Both the position numbers and the translations under genes were made by a program. The notes under the pieces are model-generated. The model was given only the letters and a program-made list of their open reading frames with translations, searched no databases and was not told the DNA's origin. DNA of 64,000 nt from a bacterium (GTDB lineage: Bacteria; Hinthialibacterota; Hinthialibacteria; OLB16). This document shows positions 27,153 through 34,738 of the stretch, in pieces (the first letter of the stretch is position 1; the number at the start of each line of letters is the position of its first letter). Location: the NCBI GenBank assembly GCA_022072055.1, contig JAJVIK010000010.1, forward strand, positions 1 to 64,000. Reading direction: 5' to 3'.

Positions 27153-27238
27153 GGGGGCGATGTCCCACTTGGAGGGAGCCTCGGCCAAGGGTAGCATCGG
27201 GTCTTTCCCAGCCGCGAGGAGGCGTCGTTCACCCGTTC

Positions 27239-28666
27239 ATGGACATTTCCCCGAACACCCCAAGCGCTAGCGGGGCGCCGAACTACGACAACAGCGGCCA
27301 CCATCTGCACCGTCGCTTCGGGCTGCTCCAAGCCACCGCCCTCAACATGTCCAACATGGTGGGTGTGGGGCCGTTCATCACCATTCCCTTGCTCATGTCG
27401 GCCATGGGCGGCCCGCAAGCGATGCTGGGTTGGTTCTGCGCGATGCTCATATGCATCCCGGACAGCTTGGTTTGGAGCGAGCTCGGAGCGGCCATGCCGG
27501 GGTCGGGTGGGACCTATGTGTACCTCCGCGAAGGTTTCGGACGTCACACCTGGGGCCGCCTGATGGCCTTCCTGTTCATTTGGCAGTTCATGCTGAGCGG
27601 GCCGATGGAGATCGCCTCCGGGTATATCGGATTCGGGAAATACATGGCCTACATCTGGCCGGGCATGACCGAAACCCATGTCAAGATCGCCGCCATGGGG
27701 GTGGGGCTGCTCACAATTGCCATGCTCTACCGACGGATCGGGACCATCGGCAAGCTCACTGTGAGCCTGTGGGTCGGCATGCTGATCACCACGGGGCTTG
27801 TGGTTGTGAGCGGGGTCACCCACTTCGATCCGAAGGTGGCCTTCGATTTTCCCCCGGATGCCTTCCACTTCTCGCTCGGCTTCTTCATGGGACTCGGCGC
27901 CGCCGCGCGGGTGGGGATTTACGATTACCTGGGGTATTACGATGTCTGCTATATCGGCGACGAGGTGCGAGACCCGGGGCGGGTGATTCCGCGCTCGGTT
28001 CTGTTCTCGCTGATCGCGGTGGCGGGGATTTATCTGGTCATGAATCTTTCCCTCGTGGGGTTCATCCCCTGGCGCGAGTTTGTCCCCGCGGACGAGAAGC
28101 CCGAGATCGCCAACTTTGTTTTCTCGATCTTCATGGAGCGCATCCATGGATCCGGTTTCGCCACGGTTTTCACGCTGATGATTCTCTGGACCACCTTTGC
28201 GTCCGTGTTCGCGTTGATGCTCGGCTACTCGCGGATTCCCTACGCCGCCGCCAAGGATGGGGTCTTCTTCCGGGTTTTCGAGAACCTCCATCCGACCAAG
28301 GATTTTCCCCATCTCTCCCTGCTCTTGATCGGAGGAATCGCGATCTTGGCGTGTTTCTTCTCCCTGGGGACCGTGATTGAGATTCTGCTCGCCACCCGGA
28401 TTCTGATCCAGTTCATCGGCCAGATCGGCGCGCTGATCCTGCTTCGACGCCACGCGCCGGGGATGGTCCGGCCCTACAAGATGTGGCTCTATCCCCTGCC
28501 CTGTGTGATTGCGTTTCTCGGTTGGGCGTTTGTGTTCCTCACCTCGCCGAAAGCGATTGTCTATTTCAGCCTGTTGACCTTGGTCCTCGGGATTGGCGCC
28601 TACTTTCTGTGGGCTCGGAACACGAGCCAGTGGCCGTTTGAAGCAAACACCCCCAAGGAGGCCTGA
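27239..28666 (+). CDS. APC-superfamily amino acid permease
   Basis: The 475-residue inner-membrane protein has about twelve hydrophobic segments. The first helix holds the substrate/sodium-site pattern NMSNMVGVGPFITIP, and the sixth region shows YDVCYIGDEVRDPGRVIPRS, typical of amino acid/polyamine permeases. The transported substrate is not predictable. AGGAGG lies 17 bases before the ATG, further than usual. The esterase gene starts six bases after its stop. Confidence 0.88.
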   Translation: MDISPNTPSASGAPNYDNSGHHLHRRFGLLQATALNMSNMVGVGPFITIPLLMSAMGGPQAMLGWFCAMLICIPDSLVWSELGAAMPGSGGTYVYLREGFGRHTWGRLMAFLFIWQFMLSGPMEIASGYIGFGKYMAYIWPGMTETHVKIAAMGVGLLTIAMLYRRIGTIGKLTVSLWVGMLITTGLVVVSGVTHFDPKVAFDFPPDAFHFSLGFFMGLGAAARVGIYDYLGYYDVCYIGDEVRDPGRVIPRSVLFSLIAVAGIYLVMNLSLVGFIPWREFVPADEKPEIANFVFSIFMERIHGSGFATVFTLMILWTTFASVFALMLGYSRIPYAAAKDGVFFRVFENLHPTKDFPHLSLLLIGGIAILACFFSLGTVIEILLATRILIQFIGQIGALILLRRHAPGMVRPYKMWLYPLPCVIAFLGWAFVFLTSPKAIVYFSLLTLVLGIGAYFLWARNTSQWPFEANTPKEA

Positions 28667-28671
28667 CTTCG

Positions 28672-29883
28672 ATGTGGTTTCCAGCCCCTCTCATCCCTCT
28701 GGCGCTGTTCGTCGGTCTCTTCATCCCTTTCGCCTCGGAGGCAGAATCCATGAAAAGCGATGTCGGTGGGTATTACCCGTTTCTCAAAGCCCACGCGGAC
28801 GCGAGCGACTTCCCGCTTTCGCTGCTCTCGCGCCCCTGGCCGGATCCGGAGCAGTGGCGGATCGCCGGGCGCGCGAAGATGCAGGAGCTGCTGGCCTATT
28901 CGCCGGAGGCCACGCCACTCGATCCCGAAATCCTCTCGACAACCGAGGAGGAGGGTTACACCCGTCACTGGGTGCGTTACACGGTGGCCCCGGGTCGTAA
29001 GACCGAGGCGTACCTTCTGATTCCGAAAGGTCTCTCCGGCAGGACCCGCGCGGTGGTCGCGCTCCATTGTCACAGCGGATTCTATTATTCAGGCAAGGAG
29101 AAGATCTCGGATTCCGGGAGTCGCGCGAAACCGTTGACGGACCTTGTCGAACGGACTTATGGGGGACGGTATTGGGCGGACGAGCTGGCTCGTCGCGGGT
29201 ATGTGGTTCTGGTCCCGGACTGTTTCTATTTCGGCTCGCAACGTCTCGACCCCAACGAGACCGCCGAAGATTTCACGCGGGATCTTGCGGGCCTTGCGGA
29301 GGGGAGCGAGGAGTACATCAAGGCCTATAACAGTATTGCGAGCAAGCACGAGTCCTTGATCGCCAAGACCATCTTCGCCGCCGGGACCACCTGGCCGGGC
29401 ATTATGTTCAGCGATGACCGTGCGAGCCTGTCGTATCTGCTCACTCGGCCCGAGGTGGACCCCGAGCGGGTGGGATGCATCGGACTATCCATCGGCGGGT
29501 ATCGCTCGGCGCATCTGTTTGGTCTCGATCCGAGGATCAAGGTGGGGGTGGTGGCGGGTTGGATGACCACCTTTTCGGCGCTCCTGTTCGATCACCTGCA
29601 TTCGCACACCTGGATGCTGTACATCCCGCGCGAGCATGAGTTCCTCGACCTGCCGGATGTGGCCTCGCTGAACGCGCCGCGAGCGCTGATGGTGATCAAC
29701 TGCTCGCGGGATTCGCTGTTCACCCTGGAGGGGATGCGGGCGGCGGAGAAGAAATTGGCCGCAATCTACGCGCGCCTCGGCGCTCCGGAGAACTTCAAGT
29801 GCAATTATTATGATGTGCCGCACTGCCTCAATGTGGAGATGCAGGAGGACGCCTTCGAGTGGCTGGAGAGGGGGTTGCGATAA
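28672..29883 (+). CDS. Secreted alpha/beta-hydrolase (acetyl xylan esterase-like)
   Basis: The 403-residue protein begins with a signal peptide ending near SEAES. The nucleophile elbow is GLSIGGYRS, the oxyanion side reads VVALHCHSGFYYSGKE, and the last block PHCLNVEMQEDAFEWLE supplies the His. It resembles the large esterases common in plant-polymer degraders. AAGGAGG sits 10 bases before the ATG, within the end of the permease gene, so the two are likely co-expressed. Confidence 0.78.
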   Translation: MWFPAPLIPLALFVGLFIPFASEAESMKSDVGGYYPFLKAHADASDFPLSLLSRPWPDPEQWRIAGRAKMQELLAYSPEATPLDPEILSTTEEEGYTRHWVRYTVAPGRKTEAYLLIPKGLSGRTRAVVALHCHSGFYYSGKEKISDSGSRAKPLTDLVERTYGGRYWADELARRGYVVLVPDCFYFGSQRLDPNETAEDFTRDLAGLAEGSEEYIKAYNSIASKHESLIAKTIFAAGTTWPGIMFSDDRASLSYLLTRPEVDPERVGCIGLSIGGYRSAHLFGLDPRIKVGVVAGWMTTFSALLFDHLHSHTWMLYIPREHEFLDLPDVASLNAPRALMVINCSRDSLFTLEGMRAAEKKLAAIYARLGAPENFKCNYYDVPHCLNVEMQEDAFEWLERGLR

Positions 29884-29951
29884 GGTCTGGGCAAGGGCAT
29901 GCCAAGTCTCTTCCGTTTCCTGGTACATTACCCGCAACGGAGGATTGACCG

Positions 29952-30170
29952 ATGACCGAGCTTCTTGAGAAAGCCCTCGCGGAGGTTGAACGCCTCCCGG
30001 ACTCTGAGCAGGATGCCATCGCCGCCCTGATTCTGGAGGAGCTGGCCGACGAGGAGCGCTGGGGAGAGGCCTTTGCACGATCCCAGGACGCGCTCGCGAG
30101 AATGGCGGCGAAGGCGGAGGAGGATTTCAATGCGGGGCGGGTGGTCAGGAAAGGGTTTGATGAGATTTGA
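29952..30170 (+). CDS. Antitoxin of RelE-like TA pair
   Basis: The 72-residue, Glu/Ala-rich helical protein (LLEKALAEVERLPDSEQDAIAALILEEL) matches small antitoxins that partner RelE-type toxins. GGAGG is well placed before the ATG, and an extended -10-like TGGTACATT lies at 29921-29929. Its stop overlaps the TTG start of the toxin gene by four bases, so the pair is translationally coupled. Confidence 0.75.
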   Translation: MTELLEKALAEVERLPDSEQDAIAALILEELADEERWGEAFARSQDALARMAAKAEEDFNAGRVVRKGFDEI

Positions 30171-30436
30171 ACTCTTTCCTGACCGATGAGTTCCTGAATT
30201 GTTTTGCGGGACTCCCCAACCATGTCAAGGCTCAAGCCCGAAGGTGCCACCAACTCTGGAGGTCAGATCCTTACCACCCGAGCCTCCATTTCAAGAAGGT
30301 CCATGACCATCCGAGTGTATACTCTGTCCGTGTGGGCAAGGGTTGGCGTGCGCATGGCCTCATGCGACAAGACGCGCTAGTGTGGTTCTGGATAGGCTCA
30401 CACTCGGATTACGACCACAGGCTGAACCAATTGTAG
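30167..30436 (+). CDS. RelE/ParE-like toxin
   Basis: The 89-residue protein shows the family run LPNHVKAQARRCHQLWRSDPYHPSLHF, followed by YSVRVGKGWRAHG and WFWIGSHSDYDHRL. Such toxins cleave mRNA on the ribosome or act on gyrase, and are held inactive by the upstream antitoxin. The start is TTG (TTGA overlap with the antitoxin stop). It looks complete. Confidence 0.78.
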   Translation: MNSFLTDEFLNCFAGLPNHVKAQARRCHQLWRSDPYHPSLHFKKVHDHPSVYSVRVGKGWRAHGLMRQDALVWFWIGSHSDYDHRLNQL

Positions 30437-30448
30437 TTGACGGTAATC

Positions 30449-30595
30449 ATGGGCGTGAGCACCGTCTCATTCATGCACGTACGCCCAATCACCGATACGC
30501 TCAAACGAGCCACCGAACGCTTTCCTGGGACAAGGGATGTTCGGGAGATCGATGAATTCATCAAGATTGAACGCGACCAGATGCCGCGTGCCTAG
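30449..30595 (+). CDS. Small ORF downstream of TA pair
   Basis: A 48-codon frame from ATG 30449 encodes an Arg- and Asp-rich peptide ending IDEFIKIERDQMPRA. It starts 12 bases after the toxin stop. No family is recognised; it could be a shortened antitoxin-like piece or a chance frame. The rest of the 300-base gap to the aldolase gene shows nothing else. Confidence 0.3.
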   Translation: MGVSTVSFMHVRPITDTLKRATERFPGTRDVREIDEFIKIERDQMPRA

Positions 30596-30734
30596 TGTTC
30601 ATTCCGCAGATCACTCCGCATCCCGGCGCTGAGGTCAGTCCACCACAACCCACCCCCGCGCGAGTCGAGTCCACCCTCCCCCTTCCACGCCCCGCCCGCT
30701 ATCATTCCCCATTCTCCAAGGGGGTCAACGCTCC

Positions 30735-31559
30735 ATGAACGGCAAGGAACTCAAGGAAGCATTGCGCGCCGGGCGGAATGTCTATGGCACGGCGGTGGTT
30801 TCGACCTCGCCGCACTGGCCCGGGATGATCGCCCGAAGCGGAGTGGACTTTGTGTTCCTCGACACCGAACACATCCCCCTCGATCGCGTGGAGCTTTCCT
30901 GGATGTGCCAGACCTTCACAGCCCTCGGCATCGCCCCGATCGTGCGCATCCCCGAACCGGAACCGTATGGGGCCTGTGTCGCGCAGGATGCCGGCGCGGC
31001 GGGGATTGTCGCGCCTTACATGGAGACCCTCGAGCAGGTGCGGGATTTGCGCGGCGCGGTCAAACTCCGCCCCCTCAAGGGCCGGCGGCTCAACGATCAC
31101 CTCCAGGGTCGCGCCTTGCTGGAGGATGACCTCCTCGAAAACATCCGCAAGCGCAACGAGTCCAAACTGCTCATCATCAACATCGAAAGCGCCCCGGCGC
31201 TCGCGGCCCTGGATCAGATTTTGGCCGAGCCGGACATCGATGTCCTATTGGTCGGCCCGCATGACCTGTCTTTCAATCTCGGGGTGCCCGAGCAGTGGGA
31301 CCACCCCAAGTTCCAGGGGGCCATCGAGACCATCATCAAGAAAGGGCGCGCCGCCGGGGTGGGGGTCGGCATCCATTTCTCCTGGAAGATCGAGTATGAG
31401 CTCAAGTGGGCCCAGCTCGGGGCGAACTTCCTGCTTCACAGCAGTGACATTTCCCTGGTGGAACGAAGCCTACTGGAGGACTTCGCGTTGTTCCGGAAGA
31501 CCTTGGGGGAGACTGAGGGCGCGGCCGCCCGTGGCCGAGGCGAGGGAGTGGTGATTTAG
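30735..31559 (+). CDS. HpcH/HpaI-family aldolase
   Basis: The 274-residue protein belongs to the class II pyruvate-type aldolases. It has VDFVFLDTEHIPLDR (acid residues), AAGIVAPYMET, the Arg in KLRPLKGRRL, and the metal site in LIINIESAPALAALD followed by LLVGPHDLSFNLG. Family members cleave 4-hydroxy-2-keto acids such as 2-keto-3-deoxy sugars. AAGGGGG lies upstream of the ATG. No transporter or sugar-acid dehydratase gene is adjacent. Confidence 0.87.
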   Translation: MNGKELKEALRAGRNVYGTAVVSTSPHWPGMIARSGVDFVFLDTEHIPLDRVELSWMCQTFTALGIAPIVRIPEPEPYGACVAQDAGAAGIVAPYMETLEQVRDLRGAVKLRPLKGRRLNDHLQGRALLEDDLLENIRKRNESKLLIINIESAPALAALDQILAEPDIDVLLVGPHDLSFNLGVPEQWDHPKFQGAIETIIKKGRAAGVGVGIHFSWKIEYELKWAQLGANFLLHSSDISLVERSLLEDFALFRKTLGETEGAAARGRGEGVVI

Positions 31560-31576
31560 GGCGACTCCGTAACCTG

Positions 31577-31605
31577 TTGATGCGGGGGCATGAATACATT
31601 AATAT
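31577..31605 (+). promoter_or_regulatory. Sigma-70-type promoter of vapBC
   Basis: TTGATG (31577-31582), a 17-base spacer and TAATAT (31600-31605) make a near-consensus promoter. The expected transcription start, about 7 bases downstream, coincides with the vapB ATG at 31612. No Shine-Dalgarno sequence precedes that ATG, so the mRNA may be leaderless. Confidence 0.6.
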
Positions 31606-31611
31606 GCTTTT

Positions 31612-31875
31612 ATGAGAACCACACTGGACCTCCCCGACGAAGTCCTTCGGCGCGCTAAGATCGCCGCCGTGGAACGCGGCACCACTTTGCGTGAGATTGT
31701 CAGGCAGGCATTGACACATGAGCTTGGGTTGGCTGATGAGGCGCCCACCCCTCGGAAGCGGACCGCCTTTCCCATCTTCGACTCGAAAGCTCCCAGATCG
31801 TTGGTCCTGGGCGCGGCGGACTTTTCAATTCTGGAATTCGAGGAAGATGCCCGCCGCCATGGCCTCGGTTCTTGA
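31612..31875 (+). CDS. vapB: VapB-type ribbon-helix-helix antitoxin
   Basis: The 87-residue protein starts MRTTLDLPDEVLRRAKIAAVERGTTL, the ribbon-helix-helix DNA-binding pattern of VapB antitoxins. The C-terminal half (about 50-87) would wrap the toxin. It should repress its own promoter. The toxin gene begins inside its last codons (17-base overlap). Confidence 0.88.
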   Translation: MRTTLDLPDEVLRRAKIAAVERGTTLREIVRQALTHELGLADEAPTPRKRTAFPIFDSKAPRSLVLGAADFSILEFEEDARRHGLGS

Positions 31876-32284
31876 TGTCAACGTCCTGGTGGCGCTCCTC
31901 CACGCGCGTCACCACCACTCGGGGAAGGCTATCCAATGGCTTGAACGGCAGGCCGCCGGGTCGGTGCTGATCTGCCGTGTCGCCCAGATGGGCGCGCTGC
32001 GACTCCTCACCCAGGTGGCGATGATGAAGGAGGATGCGCTTTCGGCCGCGGAGTTCTGGGAAGGATGGGAACAGATCATGGCGGACGAGCGATTCGCCTT
32101 CACCGATGAGCCGGAGGGATTCGAGCGGGTTTGGCGGGAACTGACGCGCCCCCTTCCCAAAGGGCGCTGTGTTGAAACCGACGCGTACTTCGCCGCGTTC
32201 GCTCGATCTGGGGGTTGGACCTTGGTCACATTCGACCGTGGTTTTGAGCGGTTCTCTCAAACGCGCTCATTGATCCTTCACTGA
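31859..32284 (+). CDS. vapC: VapC-type PIN-domain toxin
   Basis: The 141-residue PIN ribonuclease has the acidic site in MASVLDVNVLVALLHARHHH (Asp6), Glu in the middle helix, and ETDAYFAAFARSGGWTLVTFDRGFERF with the later Asp residues. Members cut tRNA or rRNA when released from VapB. ATG 31859 is preferred: GAGGAAG lies 12 bases upstream and the PIN motif starts immediately. The nearby ATG 31847 would add four residues. Confidence 0.87.
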   Translation: MASVLDVNVLVALLHARHHHSGKAIQWLERQAAGSVLICRVAQMGALRLLTQVAMMKEDALSAAEFWEGWEQIMADERFAFTDEPEGFERVWRELTRPLPKGRCVETDAYFAAFARSGGWTLVTFDRGFERFSQTRSLILH

Positions 32285-32375
32285 CCCTGAGATCGGACTT
32301 CGGTGAAATCCTCTTTCCGAACCCGCCGTCGTTCCGTTCCGGCGGAAAGCGGGTTAAGCTCCGCGAGTGGGTCCA

Positions 32376-32461
32376 GGCCGGGTGGTGGAATGGCAGACAC
32401 GGGGGACTTAAAATCCCTTTCTGGCAACAGAGTGTGGGTTCAACTCCCACCCCGGCCACCA
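32376..32461 (+). tRNA. tRNA-Leu (anticodon TAA)
   Basis: The acceptor stem GGCCGGG pairs with CCCGGCC, followed by A and an encoded CCA. The D arm is GTG/CAC. The anticodon loop CTTAAAA gives TAA. A long variable arm (TCTG/CAGA) and a T arm with GTGGG-TTCAACT-CCCAC follow. The long variable arm and anticodon both indicate leucine. It lies just upstream of the type III R-M-derived locus. Confidence 0.95.
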
Positions 32462-32607
32462 TGCAGAATCCCCAATGTTTACGGGGGTTTCGTGCAACTC
32501 AAGCAGCTCTTTTAACCTTCCAGGTTTCAATACCTATATGACTTTCCGTACGGATGGAGTATGGTATCCTTCATCGGCTGAACCGGTGTGATTCCAAGGA
32601 TTGAGAC

Positions 32608-33891
32608 ATGCCGCGGTTAACGGAGCAGGAGAAGCAGGAGGTCATTCGGTTCTTGGAGGCGGACAAACCGCTGCCGGACAGGTACCGCTTTCTCCTGTTC
32701 GAGGAGAAGCGCGAGGTGGAGTTGGTCTGGAACGGGAAGACCAACGAGGTGTGCGGCGTGGTCCTGCCCTTCCAGGTGATCGAGCAGGTGGATGAGCCGC
32801 GTGTGGAAACCGACTCCGGCTCCCCCTTGTCAGAAGAAGGACGATTGGAAACCCCCTCCGACTCCCCCTTGTCAGGTGGAGGAGAGGACTTCCCCCCTGA
32901 TAAGGGGGGGCAGGGGGGTTTGAGCGACCACGCGGGTTTGAGCGATCAGGCAGGGGTGGATATGAGGGGCGGGTACGTCCCCTACGACAAGTCCCTTACC
33001 GAGAAGGCCCGTGAGAACCGCAAGAACCCCAGTCCCGCTGAGAAAAGATTCTGGTTTGAGGTGCTCCAAGAGAGGCAACTGGCCGGCCTCAAGTTCACGC
33101 GCCAAAAACCACTGGATCGGTTTATTGTTGATTTCTATTGCGCCGAGCTGATGCTGGCGATTGAGATTGACGGCGATAGCCATGGGGAGCAGGAGGACTA
33201 CGACAGGCAACGCTCGGCCAGGCTGAATGACCTTGGGATCGAAGTCATTCGATATTTCAACAAGGATGTGATGGATAACCTTGAAGGAGTGTATTCGGAT
33301 GTGCTGGAGAGGATTAAGGATAGAAGGCAAAGCCTTCGTCCCCCCGCCCTCCCACCCCCCCCTAAATCCCCCTTATCAGGGGGACTTCCGAGGGTGGCCG
33401 TCAAGCTCACCGATTTCTCGGTCTTCTATTCACAAGACTCGGTTGCCGCCGTGGAGGCCACCCTCAAGGACAAGGCCAGCAAGATCGTGGTGGAACGAGG
33501 TCAGATCGTGAAAGTGACAAAAGACTCGAAGGGGATTGTCAAGCGAGAGGCGCTCACCAAACACTGGACGGACTGGATCGATTACTGGGCGGTCGATTTC
33601 AACTTCGAGAGCAAGCGCGAGATCATCCGGGTGGCCAAACAGCCTGCCCGCCAGAGCACCATGCCGGGGACCGCGCGACCTGAACAGATGGAGTTCCCCG
33701 AATACGAGGAAGTCTGGACCGGGGATTACATCTTCGAGAACGAATGGCAATCCTTCCGCACCAAGAAGGATCGCTCGATTGAACTCCAGAGCGCATTCCA
33801 CGAATGCACTCCCGGACGGCGCAAGTTGGCGGTTAAGGTTGTGGACATCTTCGGCAACGACACCATGACAATTGTGGAGGTGAAGGTTTGA
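32608..33891 (+). CDS. Composite ORF: type III Mod ends fused around an inserted DUF559 nuclease domain
   Basis: This 427-residue open frame has three origins. Residues 1-65 (RYRFLLFEEKREVELVWNGKT) match the start of type III-type site-specific DNA methyltransferases, and 264-427 (WIDYWAVDFNFESKREIIRV ... KVVDIFGNDTMTIVEV) match their C-terminus. The methyltransferase core, with the DPPY and FxGxG motifs, is absent. In its place, residues about 119-236 are a DUF559 endonuclease domain (NPSPAEKRFWFEVL, VDFYCAELMLAIEIDGDSHG), flanked by Pro/Gly-rich repeats. Methylation activity is not possible, but DUF559 nuclease residues look intact. The frame is open throughout, which is odd for simple decay. 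The next gene overlaps by four bases. Confidence 0.75.
   Translation: MPRLTEQEKQEVIRFLEADKPLPDRYRFLLFEEKREVELVWNGKTNEVCGVVLPFQVIEQVDEPRVETDSGSPLSEEGRLETPSDSPLSGGGEDFPPDKGGQGGLSDHAGLSDQAGVDMRGGYVPYDKSLTEKARENRKNPSPAEKRFWFEVLQERQLAGLKFTRQKPLDRFIVDFYCAELMLAIEIDGDSHGEQEDYDRQRSARLNDLGIEVIRYFNKDVMDNLEGVYSDVLERIKDRRQSLRPPALPPPPKSPLSGGLPRVAVKLTDFSVFYSQDSVAAVEATLKDKASKIVVERGQIVKVTKDSKGIVKREALTKHWTDWIDYWAVDFNFESKREIIRVAKQPARQSTMPGTARPEQMEFPEYEEVWTGDYIFENEWQSFRTKKDRSIELQSAFHECTPGRRKLAVKVVDIFGNDTMTIVEVKV
32868..33395 (+). mobile_element. Repeat-flanked DUF559 insertion
   Basis: A hairpin CCCCCC-TGATAA-GGGGGG (about 32892-32910) lies left of the DUF559 segment. An inverted counterpart CCCCC-TTATCA-GGGGG (33368-33383) lies to its right, each with a further C- or G-rich block. 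The arrangement looks like terminal inverted repeats around the nuclease coding part (ATG 32962). DUF559 genes bounded by such repeats are known to sit inside other genes; no target duplication was recognised. Confidence 0.6.
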
Positions 33892-34319
33892 AACCCCAGG
33901 AACACCTCGACACGGAAAGAGAGCTTATCCGGCGCACCGTGCTGCTCCACTACCCGAATGTGCAGGGCATATACCGATTCGGGTCAAGCGCCGAGGGGGA
34001 TGAGTGGCCGGAAAGCGATGTGGATCTCGCCTTGCTTTTGCCGGAGGAGGAGGCGACGAGGGAAACGAACCTTCCCCTGAGCGAGTGCCGCTTTGAGCTG
34101 GAAACGGTCCTGTCGAAACCGGTGGATTTGCTGAACGCCAGACGGGTGTCCACCGTGTTCCAAGTGGCCATCATCGGCGGCGATCTGGTTCACCGCGCGG
34201 ATCGCCGCGCGGTCGATGAATTTGAAATGATGGTCCTTTCTTACTATCAAAAGTTGAACGATGAACGTTCTGATATCCTGAAAGCCTTTCAAGAGACCGG
34301 GAGGGCCTATGCGGTATGA
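33888..34319 (+). CDS. mntA: MntA-type minimal nucleotidyltransferase antitoxin
   Basis: The 143-residue protein has the nucleotidyltransferase motif G32-S33-S34 ... D44-x-D46 (FGSSAEGDEWPESDVDLAL). In characterised pairs, MntA AMPylates the HEPN toxin on Tyr and so neutralises it. The TTG start overlaps the composite mod stop (TTGA), with GGAGG seven bases upstream. Its own stop overlaps hepT by four bases. All catalytic residues are visible. Confidence 0.85.
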   Translation: MKPQEHLDTERELIRRTVLLHYPNVQGIYRFGSSAEGDEWPESDVDLALLLPEEEATRETNLPLSECRFELETVLSKPVDLLNARRVSTVFQVAIIGGDLVHRADRRAVDEFEMMVLSYYQKLNDERSDILKAFQETGRAYAV

Positions 34320-34738
34320 ATGACATCGTCATCAACAAAATCCAGAGCATTCAGCGCTGTGTGGAGCGCGCCCGACAGGAGTACCGATCGGCTCCCGAGG
34401 AGTTTGAAACCAACGACACCGCGCAAGACGCGGCGCTGCTGAATGTGTTGCGGGCTTGCGAGCAGGCGATTGAATTGGCCAACCACCTGATCAGAGCCGG
34501 CAAGATGGGCATCCCGACCTCAAGCGCCGAGAGTTTCGATTTGCTCCAGGCGCGGGGCGTGATCGACAGGGAATTGGCGGAGAAGCTCAAGAGGATGGTT
34601 CATTTCCGCAATATCGCGGTCCATCAGTATGAGCGATTGGATATGGAGGTCCTCAGATCGGTTATCGTTTCGGATCTGGACCACATCGTGGAATTCGGCG
34701 ATCACGCGAGGGAGTTCTTCAGTGGCCCTCCATCCTAG
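34316..34738 (+). CDS. hepT: HepT-type HEPN ribonuclease toxin
   Basis: The 140-residue helical protein carries the HEPN motif R98-x4-H103 with Tyr105 directly after (RNIAVHQY). That is the exact RX4HXY target of MntA modification. HepT cuts RNA or tRNA in known systems. The ATG overlaps the mntA stop (ATGA) and GGGAGGG lies upstream. The res remnant begins 17 bases before its stop, so the pair is embedded in a coupled operon. Confidence 0.87.
   Translation: MNDIVINKIQSIQRCVERARQEYRSAPEEFETNDTAQDAALLNVLRACEQAIELANHLIRAGKMGIPTSSAESFDLLQARGVIDRELAEKLKRMVHFRNIAVHQYERLDMEVLRSVIVSDLDHIVEFGDHAREFFSGPPS

Noticed and set aside
26840-28453. 537-codon minus-strand open frame opposite the APC permease
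   Set aside because: Antisense shadow of a well-supported transporter; its His/Glu/Pro-rich composition has no domain logic.
32812-33400. CRISPR-like repeats
   Set aside because: The similar C/G-rich strings are inverted, imperfect and only a few copies; there are no regular spacers or cas genes anywhere in the window.
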